From: Actinacidiphila cocklensis
Lineage (GTDB): Bacteria; Actinomycetota; Actinomycetes; Streptomycetales; Streptomycetaceae
Reading direction: 5' to 3'
Assembly (NCBI RefSeq): GCF_907177275.1
Contig: NZ_CAJSLV010000001.1
Coordinates: 310,001 to 374,000 of the forward strand
DNA: 64,000 nucleotides
The translations under genes and the position numbers were made by a program. Shown in pieces: positions 16,442 through 24,059 of this stretch. Numbering within the stretch: the first letter of the stretch is position 1; each line of letters begins with the position of its first letter. The notes below the pieces were generated by a model. That model ran no database searches and was not told the origin of the DNA. It saw only the letters and a program-made list of their open reading frames with translations.

Positions 16442-17251
16442 ATGAAGAGGCTGGACGTCGGCGACGCGCGGATCGCGTACACGGACGAAGGCGAGGGCGA
16501 CGCGGTACTGCTGCTGCACGGGTCGTTCACCGCGGACTGGTTCACCCCGGCGGGCCGCCGCCTCGCCGCCGGCCACCGCGTCCTGAACGTGCGCCGCGCC
16601 GGATACGGCGGGAGCGAGGACCTTGCGGGCGGTGCCTCGGTGGCGGCGCACGCCGACCACGCGGCACGGGTGCTGGAGGACGCGGGCGTGCGGCGCGCCC
16701 ACCTCGTGGGCCACTCCTCCGGCGCCGCCGTCGCCCTCCAACTCGCGAGCACCCGGCCCGACATGGCGGCCACGCTCGTCCTCCTGGACGCCGCCTTCCC
16801 CTACGCGCCCGACGAGCCGAAGCATCCGGCCATGCCGCACGCCGTCGAGGCGGCGGCCGAGGGGGACTACGAGCGGGCCTTCGACGTCTTCCTCGGCGGT
16901 GTGGGCGGCCCGGGCTTCCGCGAGGTGTTCGTGCGCGAACTCGGTGCGGACGGGCTGCGGGAGGCCGTTGCGGGCAGCCGGTACTTCTTCACCGTCGAGG
17001 GACCCGCACTGCGCGCCTGGGACTTCGGGCGTACGCAGGCGGCTGCCGTCACCGCCCCGGTGCTGCTGGCCGTGGGCGGCGAGGGGGAGCGGCTCGGTAC
17101 GGCCTACCGGGCGCGCGCCGCCCAACTGGCGTCATGGCTACCGGACTCCCAGACCCGGGTGGTGCCGGGCGCCGGCCACGCCCTGCCCCTGGAGGACCCC
17201 GCGTCGGTCGCCGCGATGGTCGAGGAGTTCGCGGGCGGGCGCCGCGGATGA
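16442..17251 (+). CDS. Alpha/beta hydrolase
   Basis: A 269-residue cytoplasmic alpha/beta hydrolase. The oxyanion region is LLLHGSF (about residue 23), the nucleophile elbow is GHSSG with Ser92, and the triad His lies in GAGHALPLEDP near the end. The substrate is not predictable; the family includes haloperoxidase-like and ester-hydrolysing members. The ATG at 16442 is preferred over the overlapping GTG at 16439 because GAGGGAG then has normal spacing. It lies 32 nt after the secreted lipase on the same strand and converges on the XRE regulator. Confidence 0.85.
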   Translation: MKRLDVGDARIAYTDEGEGDAVLLLHGSFTADWFTPAGRRLAAGHRVLNVRRAGYGGSEDLAGGASVAAHADHAARVLEDAGVRRAHLVGHSSGAAVALQLASTRPDMAATLVLLDAAFPYAPDEPKHPAMPHAVEAAAEGDYERAFDVFLGGVGGPGFREVFVRELGADGLREAVAGSRYFFTVEGPALRAWDFGRTQAAAVTAPVLLAVGGEGERLGTAYRARAAQLASWLPDSQTRVVPGAGHALPLEDPASVAAMVEEFAGGRRG

Positions 17252-17286
17252 GAGCGCACCGACGGCGTCGGACGGGGGTACTCCGC

Positions 17287-17313
17287 CCCGCCGGGTGCGG
17301 ACGTTCCGGCGGG
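17287..17313. terminator. Weak terminator hairpin between convergent genes
   Basis: CCCGCCGG (17287-17294) pairs with CCGGCGGG (17306-17313). The stem is only 8 bp but lies between two converging stop codons. Confidence 0.45.
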
Positions 17314-17322
17314 CGGCGGTGG

Positions 17323-18198
17323 TCATCCCGCCGTCGTGCCGTCCGCCGCCGCGGCGACGAGTTCCGCCATCCGCGCACCGTCCTCGGCCTCGCAGGGAGT
17401 GAAGAGCAGCACCAGCGCCGACGCGTCGTCCACCGGGTGGAACGAGGTCAGCGAGAGCCGGAGCGGCCCGGACCCGGGCAGCCGCGCGGTGACCGTACGG
17501 GCCGTCAGGTCCGCCACCGAGCGGCACCCCCACCAGTGGGCGAGCTGCGGCGTGTCCTCGCCCAGCAGCCGGTGGACCTCGGCGGTCCTGGTGTCCGACA
17601 GCGCCCGCCCGGCCTGCGCGCGGAAGTGCTGGAAGACGTTCATCGCCAGCGGCTCCCAGTCCGCCCCGAGCACCGCGCGCGCCCGCGGGTCGGCGACCAG
17701 CAGCCACATGAGGTTGCGCCGCTCCGCCGGCACCGACTCCGGCGCCCCCAGCAGCACCCGCCAGGGCGCGTTCCAGGCCAGCAGGTCGAAGTGCCGGTCC
17801 ACCAGCACCGCCGGGCTGACCGGCCACGAGTCGAGCACCGGCTGCACCGCGGGGCCGAGCCCACCGATCGCCTCCTGCCCTGCCGGGCCGGCCGGTTCGT
17901 GGAAGCCCGCGAGCCGCATCGTGTGCCGTACCGCGGCCGGGTCCAGCCGCAGCGCACGCGCCACCGACTCCAGCACCTGCCGCGAGGCGGCCACCCGGCC
18001 CTGCTCCAGCCAGGTGTACCAGGCCAGCCCCACCCCTGACAGCGACGCCACCTCCTCGCGCCGCAGACCGGGGGTACGCCGCCGCGCGGTCGAACTCAGG
18101 CCCAGGTCGGCGGGCTTGAGCGCTTCCCGGTGAGCGCGCAAGAACGCGCCCAGCTCCTGGTTTGCCGAGGTGAGGGGGGCTGCGGGCGGCGCGGACAT
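17323..18198 (-). CDS. XRE-family regulator with MmyB-like ligand domain
   Basis: A 291-residue transcription regulator. The N-terminal helix-turn-helix shows the typical RRRTPGLRREEVASLSGVGL followed by YTWLEQGR and SRQVLESVARALRLD. From about residue 105 the PAS-like MmyB domain follows, with WNAPWRVLLG and FRAQAGRALSD; in this family the domain can bind a fatty acid or other small ligand. These regulators commonly control an adjacent oxidoreductase or hydrolase, here possibly the ABC operon that diverges upstream. The ATG at 18198 has GAGGAG upstream; an extension to 18387 is Arg/Pro-rich non-coding sequence. Confidence 0.9.
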   Translation of the reverse strand: MSAPPAAPLTSANQELGAFLRAHREALKPADLGLSSTARRRTPGLRREEVASLSGVGLAWYTWLEQGRVAASRQVLESVARALRLDPAAVRHTMRLAGFHEPAGPAGQEAIGGLGPAVQPVLDSWPVSPAVLVDRHFDLLAWNAPWRVLLGAPESVPAERRNLMWLLVADPRARAVLGADWEPLAMNVFQHFRAQAGRALSDTRTAEVHRLLGEDTPQLAHWWGCRSVADLTARTVTARLPGSGPLRLSLTSFHPVDDASALVLLFTPCEAEDGARMAELVAAAADGTTAG

Positions 18199-18517
18199 CG
18201 CGGGTACTCCTCGATCGGCGGCCCCGCGCGGCTGAGCGCGGGCGGATGCGGGCCGGGGCGGGCGGGTGCGGGGCGAGGGCTGAGGCGGTCGGCGAGGCGA
18301 ACGACCGGCGCGGGCGCGGTCACCGTAATGGTCCAGCACCGTGAGCAACTGTACGCGCGCGCCCGCCTCCCGGGAACAACAGTGCACCGCCCGAGGTCGA
18401 TCCTATGACCGGAACTCACCGTATCAACGCCTCCCTGGCTGCCGCCCCGGCCCGGCGGCAGGCTGTCCCCAGCGGCCGGAAGCCCCCGGCGCGACGTACG
18501 TGTTCGAGGGGATCGCC
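18199..18517. other. Divergent intergenic region upstream of leader peptide and ABC operon
   Basis: This stretch should carry the promoters of the XRE gene (minus) and the ABC operon (plus). I could not assign clear -35/-10 elements or a riboswitch fold by eye. Confidence 0.4.
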
Positions 18518-18637
18518 ATGCGGACAGCAGACGGGAGCCGCCCGGCGGCCCGGCCGCACCGCACGCCGCGGCCCTCCGCGTACGCCTCCCGCCGCGAGCT
18601 GTGCCGCACCTGCCGCACCTGTTGCCGCTGTCGCTGA
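18518..18637 (+). CDS. Cysteine-rich leader peptide upstream of ABC importer
   Basis: A 39-codon open frame with GAGGGG seven bases before its ATG. Its C-terminus, RRELCRTCRTCCRCR, packs five Cys codons into the last ten sense codons. Cys is otherwise rare in this window. Actinobacteria are known to use short upstream frames with poly-Cys tracts for cysteine-responsive attenuation of sulfur-uptake genes; ribosome stalling at Cys codons when cysteine is scarce opens the downstream genes. It lies 143 nt before the permease gene of an ABC operon that includes a luciferase-like monooxygenase. The attenuator role is inferred, and conservation was not checked. Confidence 0.5.
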   Translation: MRTADGSRPAARPHRTPRPSAYASRRELCRTCRTCCRCR

Positions 18638-18739
18638 CCGCAGCCCGCGCCGTCCAGGCGCCGGCCCCCGCCCCTGTGCCCCGGGCGCCGCGACCACCTC
18701 ACGCCGCCACCCGCCCCGCCGTTCCCGGAAGGACCCGCC

Positions 18740-18784
18740 ATGCCCGCCCCCGCCCCGCCCGCCGCACCGGACGCGCCGCGATGA
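18740..18784 (+). CDS. 14-residue coupling peptide before permease gene
   Basis: The frame MPAPAPPAAPDAPR has an excellent ribosome site, GGAAGGA, six bases upstream. Its TGA (18782-18784) overlaps the permease ATG as ATGA. The permease itself has no other ribosome site, so translation of this mini-frame may load ribosomes onto it. It could instead be an accident of the permease leader. Confidence 0.4.
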   Translation: MPAPAPPAAPDAPR

Positions 18785-19728
18785 GACGGTTCGTGCTCAA
18801 ACGGCTGCTGCTGGCGGTGCCGACACTCTTCGGCGTCACCGCAGTGGTCTTCGCCACCGTCGCCCTGGTGCCCGGCGACCCGGTGCTGGCCTTCCTCGGT
18901 CCTGGCGCCTCGCCGGCCGCCCGCCACGAACTCGCCGGGCGGCTGGGCCTGGACCGGCCGCTGCCCGAGCGCTACGGCGACTGGCTGTGGCACGCCCTGC
19001 ACGGCGACCTGGGCGCGTCGATCTCCGCCCAGCGCCCGGTGACGCAGCTGCTGCTGCCGGCCTGCGGGCAGACGCTGCTGCTGGCCGGCGCCGCGTTCGC
19101 GCTGGTGATCACCGGCGGCACGGTGCTCGGCGCGATCGGGGCGCTGCGCCCGCGCGGGCTGACCGACCGGCTGTCCGGCGCCCTGAGCACGCTGTCGTTG
19201 TCGGCGCCGCAGTATTCGGTGGCGCTGCTGCTGATCGCCGTCTTCGCCGTGCACTGGCACCTGCTGCCGTCCGGCGGCACCCACACCCCCTTCGGCGGCG
19301 GCCCCTTCGACGTGCCGCGCCACCTCGTCCTGCCCGCGGTCGCCTCGGCGCTGGTGCCGCTCGGCCTGACCGCCCGGGTGTTCAGGGCCGCTCTCGGCTC
19401 GGTCCTGGCGAGCGAGCTGCCCGACGCGCTGCGCGCCCGCGGCCTGAGCCGCACCGCCGTGCTGCGGCACTGCCTGCACAACGCCTCTCCCGCGCTGCTG
19501 ACCATCGGCGGCCTGCAACTGGCCTACCTCCTGGAAGGCGTGGTCTTCGTGGAGACCCTGTTCTCCTGGCCGGGCCTGGGACAGCTGCTCTACAACGCGC
19601 TGACCGCCCGCGACCTGCCCCTCGTCGAAGGCGGCGTCCTGCTCACCGCGGTCTTCTTCGTCGGCGTCAACATCCTGGTCGACACCGCCCACGCCGCCGT
19701 CGACCCCCGGGTACGGAGCAGCAGATGA
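18781..19728 (+). CDS. ABC importer permease, DppB/OppB-like
   Basis: A 315-residue inner-membrane permease of the dipeptide/nickel family. It begins MRRFVLKRLLLAVPTLFGVTAVVF, the usual first transmembrane helix, followed by LVPGDP, a hallmark of OppB/DppB proteins. The EAA-type loop for ATPase docking is near LRARGLSRTAVLRHCLHNASPALLT, and about six membrane helices are visible. It forms the channel with the next gene. The start overlaps a 14-codon frame by ATGA and the stop overlaps the next ATG, so translation of the whole operon appears coupled. Substrate is unknown; the leader peptide and monooxygenase suggest a sulfur-containing compound. Confidence 0.92.
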   Translation: MRRFVLKRLLLAVPTLFGVTAVVFATVALVPGDPVLAFLGPGASPAARHELAGRLGLDRPLPERYGDWLWHALHGDLGASISAQRPVTQLLLPACGQTLLLAGAAFALVITGGTVLGAIGALRPRGLTDRLSGALSTLSLSAPQYSVALLLIAVFAVHWHLLPSGGTHTPFGGGPFDVPRHLVLPAVASALVPLGLTARVFRAALGSVLASELPDALRARGLSRTAVLRHCLHNASPALLTIGGLQLAYLLEGVVFVETLFSWPGLGQLLYNALTARDLPLVEGGVLLTAVFFVGVNILVDTAHAAVDPRVRSSR

Positions 19729-20609
19729 CACACCTTCCTGGCACAGCCGCCGCCGACCTGGCAGAACCGCCCGCCGCGCCCCGCAGGCCGCGGCCCGGCG
19801 CCGGGCTGCTGGTGCCGGCCGCGCTCGGCGTGCTGCTGCTCGCCGCGGCGCTCGCCGCCCCGCTGCTCGCCACGCACGGCCCGCTCGACGGCAGCCTGCG
19901 TGACCGCCTGCTCGCGGCCGGCAGCCCCGGGCACCTGCTGGGCACCGACGGGCAGGGCCGGGACATGCTCAGCCGGCTGCTGTGGGGCGCCCGGCCCTCG
20001 CTGATCGGCGGATTCGCACCGGTCGGCGTCGCCGCGGTCCTCGGCACCGCCGCGGGCGTCACCGCGGGTCTCGGCGGACGCGTCACCGAGCAGGCGCTGC
20101 TGCGCACCCTCGACGTCCTCTACGCCTTCCCCGGCATCCTGATGGCCCTCGCGGTCGCGACCGTGCTGCACACCGGTCTCGGCGCCGTCGTCATCTCGCT
20201 GTCGGTGGTGCTGACGCCCGCGGTGACCCGGGTCGTCCACACCGAAGTACGCCGCATCCGCACCGCCGAATACCTGGAGGCCGCCCGGGTGAGCGGCGCC
20301 GGGCGGCTCGCGGTCGCCGTACGGCAGGTCCTGCCGGTCATCGCGCCTGTCGTGCTGGTCTACTGCTCGTCCCTGGTGGGCCTGTCCATCGTCTACGCGG
20401 CCGGCCTGTCCTTCCTCGGCCTCGGCGTCACCCCGCCGCACGCCGAATGGGGCGCGATGCTCCAGGAGTCGTGGCCGAGCCTGCTGACCCACCCGGGCAT
20501 CGCGATGCTGCCCGCGCTGGTCATCCTCGCCGTCTCCGTGCTCTTCAACTGCCTCGGCGAGGCGCTGCGCCGCCGCGCCGGCGGGGAACTCGCGGAGGTG
20601 ACCCGGTGA
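19725..20609 (+). CDS. ABC importer permease, DppC/OppC-like
   Basis: A 294-residue second permease subunit. After a Pro/Ala/Arg-rich N-terminus the first membrane helix is LLVPAALGVLLLAAALAAPLLA. The family motif HLLGTDGQGRDMLSRLLWGAR follows. The EAA loop lies at TAEYLEAARVSGAGRLAVAVRQVLPVI. The ATG (19725) overlaps the preceding TGA, and its own TGA overlaps the next GTG, so it is translated together with its partners. It pairs with the DppB-like subunit in the membrane. Confidence 0.92.
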   Translation: MTHLPGTAAADLAEPPAAPRRPRPGAGLLVPAALGVLLLAAALAAPLLATHGPLDGSLRDRLLAAGSPGHLLGTDGQGRDMLSRLLWGARPSLIGGFAPVGVAAVLGTAAGVTAGLGGRVTEQALLRTLDVLYAFPGILMALAVATVLHTGLGAVVISLSVVLTPAVTRVVHTEVRRIRTAEYLEAARVSGAGRLAVAVRQVLPVIAPVVLVYCSSLVGLSIVYAAGLSFLGLGVTPPHAEWGAMLQESWPSLLTHPGIAMLPALVILAVSVLFNCLGEALRRRAGGELAEVTR

Positions 20610-21406
20610 CGGGGGTGCCGGCGCTCGCCGTCCGCGATCTGACGGTCGACCATGCCGGCCGCGGGAACCCGCCGACCCGGGCAGTGGATGGGGTCTCGCT
20701 CACCCTGGAGCCCGGCGGCGCCCTCGTCCTGCTGGGCGAGTCCGGCAGCGGCAAGACCACCCTCGCCCGGGCGGTGCTGCGGCTCTCCGGCCGCGCCGCC
20801 CGCGTCACCGGTCGTGTCGAACTCGCCGGGCAGGACCTGCTGGCGCTGGACGAACGCGCCCTGCGCCCGATACGCGGCCGGCGCGTCGGGTACGTCCCGC
20901 AGGATCCCGCCGGCTCCCTCGACCCGTTGCGCAGGATCGGCGCGCAGATCGCCGAGGTGCTGCTCAGCCACCGGGTGGCGGACGGCCGCGCGGCGGCCCG
21001 CACCGCCGTCCCCGGGCTGCTGGAGCGCGCCGGGATCAGCGAGCCCGGCCGCGCCGCCCGCAGCTACCCGCACGAGCTGTCCGGCGGCCAGCGGCAGCGG
21101 GCCGCGATCGCCCTCGCGGTGTGCTGCGGCCCCGAGTTGCTGGTCGCCGACGAACCCACCACCGCGCTCGACGCACTCGTGCGCGCGCAGGTCCTCGACC
21201 TGTTCGCGGCGCTGCGCGCCGATCTCGGGGTGGCGCTGCTGCTGGTCACGGACGACCTGTGGGCCGCCCGCAGGACCGGCGGCGCCGTCGCCGTGATGAG
21301 CGGCGGCCGGATCGTCGAGACGGGTCCCGTGGACACGGTGCTCAGCCGCCCCGAACACCCCCTGACCGTCGGGCTCGTCACCGCCCGGCCGAGCGAGCGC
21401 AGATGA
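20606..21406 (+). CDS. ABC importer ATPase, DppD-like
   Basis: A 266-residue nucleotide-binding subunit. The Walker A is GESGSGKTT, the Q-loop is YVPQDPAGSLDP, the signature is LSGGQRQR and the Walker B is LLVADEPTTALD. The dipeptide/nickel family hallmark GSLDPLRRIGAQIAEVL is present. The H-loop position reads VTDDL instead of the usual His-containing VTHDL, so the switch His is replaced by Asp. The GTG start overlaps the preceding stop. The C-terminus lacks the oligopeptide-binding extension, Cys cluster included, found in many DppD proteins. Confidence 0.9.
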   Translation: MTGVPALAVRDLTVDHAGRGNPPTRAVDGVSLTLEPGGALVLLGESGSGKTTLARAVLRLSGRAARVTGRVELAGQDLLALDERALRPIRGRRVGYVPQDPAGSLDPLRRIGAQIAEVLLSHRVADGRAAARTAVPGLLERAGISEPGRAARSYPHELSGGQRQRAAIALAVCCGPELLVADEPTTALDALVRAQVLDLFAALRADLGVALLLVTDDLWAARRTGGAVAVMSGGRIVETGPVDTVLSRPEHPLTVGLVTARPSERR

Positions 21407-22263
21407 CCGAGCCGATCACCGATCCGACGTCCGATCCGACGTCCGATCCGACGACCGCACCGCGGCCGACCGCCTCCGCGGCCCGCACCGACGCCGAGCC
21501 GCTGCTCGCCCTGGAGGAGGTCGGCAAGCGCTACCGGCCCGGCGTCCTGGCCCTGGACCGCGTCACCCTCCGCGTACCGCCCGGCCGTACGACGGGCCTG
21601 GTGGGGGAGTCCGGCTCCGGCAAGTCCACGCTGGCCCGGCTGGCGCTGGGCCTGCTCGCCCCGGACGGCGGCACGGTCCGCTTCGACGGCCACGACCCGT
21701 ACCGGCTGCGCGGCCGTTCGGGACGGGCGGTCCGGGCCGGACTGCAGTTCGTCCCGCAGCACCCCGGCCGTTCGCTCAACCCCGCGCTGCGTGCAGGCAC
21801 CGCGGTCGCGCTCGCCCTCGCCGCACACGGGACGCCGCGCCGGGAGCGGCGGGACGCGGTCGCCGCGCTCTTCTGCCAGGTCGGGCTCGACCCCGCGCTG
21901 GCCCGCCGATACCCGCGCGAGCTGTCCGGCGGCCAGCTCCAGCGGATCGCCGTCGCCCGCGCTCTGGCCACCCGGCCGCGGCTGCTGGTCTGCGACGAAC
22001 CGACCAGCGCCCTGGACCGCAGGACGCAGACGCAGGTGCTCGACCTGCTGGTCGGGCTGCAGGCGGAGAGCGGCCTGGGCTTCCTGTTCATCTCCCACGA
22101 CCTCGCCGTCGTCCGCGAACTGGCCGACCGCGTGACGGTGCTGCGCCAGGGCCGGGTCGTCGAGGAGGGCGCCACCGGCGAGCTGTGGGACGCGCCCCGC
22201 CACCCGTACACCCGGGCACTGCTCGCTGCGGCGCACAACGCCGGCACCACGCCCACCACCTGA
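21403..22263 (+). CDS. ABC importer ATPase, DppF-like
   Basis: A 286-residue nucleotide-binding subunit. Walker A is GESGSGKST, the signature LSGGQLQR, Walker B LLVCDEPTSALD, and the H-loop His is present in FISHDLAVV. It therefore has the intact catalytic set that its partner partly lacks. The N-terminus has three in-frame copies of a DPTS/DPTT unit coded by a 12-bp tandem repeat at 21421-21456, probably a disordered tail. The ATG overlaps the previous stop by ATGA. The substrate-binding protein gene follows after 54 nt. Confidence 0.92.
   Translation: MTEPITDPTSDPTSDPTTAPRPTASAARTDAEPLLALEEVGKRYRPGVLALDRVTLRVPPGRTTGLVGESGSGKSTLARLALGLLAPDGGTVRFDGHDPYRLRGRSGRAVRAGLQFVPQHPGRSLNPALRAGTAVALALAAHGTPRRERRDAVAALFCQVGLDPALARRYPRELSGGQLQRIAVARALATRPRLLVCDEPTSALDRRTQTQVLDLLVGLQAESGLGFLFISHDLAVVRELADRVTVLRQGRVVEEGATGELWDAPRHPYTRALLAAAHNAGTTPTT
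21421..21456 (+). repeat. 12-bp in-frame tandem repeat (3 copies)
   Basis: Two copies of GATCCGACGTCC are followed by one GATCCGACGACC. They code for DPTS-DPTS-DPTT at the N-terminus of the second ATPase. Copy number may vary between strains. Confidence 0.85.
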
Positions 22264-22317
22264 CCCCGTACCACCCGGCGTGCGCCCGCACGCCGCCCAC
22301 TCCCGAGGAGAACCGCC

Positions 22318-23937
22318 ATGCCCAGCCCCAGACCCGCCCGCCGCCGTATCCGCGCCGGAGCCGTCGCCGCGTCGTGCGCGCTGCTGCTCACGGCCGCGAC
22401 CGGCTGCGGCGGCGGCTCCGACGGCGCCCGCGCCGCGCACACCGGCCGCGGCGGCACCCTGGTGGTCGGCGCCACCGGGTCGCTGCCCAACCCCGACACC
22501 ATCCTCGGCGGCGCCGGGTACGAGGGCACCGCCCTGGTCGGCTTCCAGATATACGAGGGCCTGACCCGCTACGACCTGTCCAAGGCCGACGCCCCCGCGC
22601 CCGTCGCCCCGGCCCTGGCCACCTCCTGGCAGGTGGCCGAGGACGGGAAGACGTGGACCTTCACCCTGCGCAAGGGCGTGACCTTCCAGGACGGCACGCC
22701 CTTCGACGCCGCCGCGGTCGTCTTCAACCTGGACCGCTACCTGAAGAAGGGCAGCCCCCACTACACCGCCGCACTCGGCGCCGCCGCCCAGGAGTACGGC
22801 AGCGACATCGCGAGCTATCGCACACTGGGCGACGGCCGCGTCCAGCTCGTGACGACCACCGCCAACGGCCACTTCACCGACGACCTCACCCACCTGCTGA
22901 TCGCGAGCCCGGCCGCCGTGCGCCGGTACGGCCCGGACGGATTCCGCAACCACCCGGTGGGCACCGGGCCGTTCTCCTTCGTGTCGCAGGCCGCGGGCCA
23001 GGAGATCGACATGGCCGCCAACCCCCGCTACTGGCGCGGCGCCCCCAAGCTCGACCGGCTCGTCGTCAAGGCGCTGCCCGATCCGGCGGCCCGCTCCGCC
23101 GCGCTGCTGTCCGGCGGCGCCGGCCTGATCGACTACCCCAACCCCGACGACCTCCCCAGGCTCAGGTCCGCCGGCGCCCGTATCGCGACCAACAGCTACG
23201 ACCACCTCTGGTACTGGATCCTCGACCAGTCCACCGCGCCCTGGAGCAAGCCGCAGGTACGGCAGGCCGCCAACTACGCCATCGACCGCAAGGCCATCGC
23301 CGGCGACCTGCTCGGCGGCACGGCGGGTCCCGCCTACCAGGCCGCCCCGCCCGGCACCCTCGCCCACGACCCGCACGGCGACGTCTACTCCTACGACCCC
23401 GCGAAGGCCAGAAGGCTGCTCGCGGAGGCCGGGTACCCCCACGGCTTCTCCACCACGGTGACCGTGCCGACCGCCGGCTCGGGCAACCTGCTGCCGGTGC
23501 CGATCGCCGAGGCCGTCCAGCGCGACCTCGCCGCCGTGGGCATCAAGGCCGCCATCCGCACCACCGACTGGTCCTCGCTGCTCAGCAGCGAGGCCAAGGG
23601 ACAGGTCCCGCTCGGCTCCCAGGCGCTGGCCCAGTCCACCACGCTCTTCCAGTCCGAGTCGCTGCTGCCGCTCTTTCTCGGCACCGGCAGCCCCTTCTGG
23701 ACCGGCCACTACTCCGACCCGGCGGTGGACGGGCTGATCAAGGAGGCGTCCGCGTCCGTCGACCCGGCCGTACGGCAGCGCGACTACCGGCAGGCGCTGG
23801 ACCGGGTGACGCGCGACGCGCCCTGGCTGTTCGTCGTCAACGACCGCAACCCGCGGGCTCTCGCGCCCGACGTGCACGGCTTCGTCCAGCCGCAGTCCTG
23901 GTTCGTCGACCTCACCTCGGTGTGGGTCGGCAAGTAG
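22318..23937 (+). CDS. Family 5 substrate-binding lipoprotein of ABC importer
   Basis: A 539-residue solute-binding protein. The N-terminus is a lipoprotein signal with lipobox ATGC (CALLLTAATGCGGGS), so it should be anchored outside the membrane. The SBP family 5 motif is near LVGFQIYEGLTRYD and ATSWQVAEDGKTWTFTLRKGVTFQDGTPFDAAAVVFNLDR fits the family closely. It delivers substrate to the permeases encoded upstream. Family 5 proteins bind peptides, nickel, heme and other small molecules, so the ligand cannot be read from sequence; the neighbouring leader peptide and monooxygenase point to an organosulfur or similar compound. GAGGAGAA lies before the ATG. Confidence 0.93.
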   Translation: MPSPRPARRRIRAGAVAASCALLLTAATGCGGGSDGARAAHTGRGGTLVVGATGSLPNPDTILGGAGYEGTALVGFQIYEGLTRYDLSKADAPAPVAPALATSWQVAEDGKTWTFTLRKGVTFQDGTPFDAAAVVFNLDRYLKKGSPHYTAALGAAAQEYGSDIASYRTLGDGRVQLVTTTANGHFTDDLTHLLIASPAAVRRYGPDGFRNHPVGTGPFSFVSQAAGQEIDMAANPRYWRGAPKLDRLVVKALPDPAARSAALLSGGAGLIDYPNPDDLPRLRSAGARIATNSYDHLWYWILDQSTAPWSKPQVRQAANYAIDRKAIAGDLLGGTAGPAYQAAPPGTLAHDPHGDVYSYDPAKARRLLAEAGYPHGFSTTVTVPTAGSGNLLPVPIAEAVQRDLAAVGIKAAIRTTDWSSLLSSEAKGQVPLGSQALAQSTTLFQSESLLPLFLGTGSPFWTGHYSDPAVDGLIKEASASVDPAVRQRDYRQALDRVTRDAPWLFVVNDRNPRALAPDVHGFVQPQSWFVDLTSVWVGK

Positions 23938-23952
23938 CCGCCGCCCCCAGCC

Positions 23953-24017
23953 GCCGGGTCTCAGCGCCGGGTCTCAGCGCCGGGTCTCAGCGCCGGGTCT
24001 CAGCGCCGGGCCTCAGC
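23953..24017 (+). repeat. 13-bp tandem repeat (5 copies)
   Basis: The unit GCCGGGTCTCAGC repeats five times without spacers; the last copy carries GCCGGGCCTCAGC. It lies between the binding-protein stop and the monooxygenase start. It is direct, not inverted, and far too short for a CRISPR array. Confidence 0.9.
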
Positions 24018-24059
24018 GCCCGGCCGAACCGCCCCCTACATTCCACAGAACGGCATGCC

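Noticed and set aside
21064..23877. 937-codon minus-strand open frame opposite the ABC operon
   Set aside because: It runs across three real genes on the other strand and has no domain.
23953..24017. Possible CRISPR array
   Set aside because: The 13-bp units are contiguous with no spacers and there are no cas genes.
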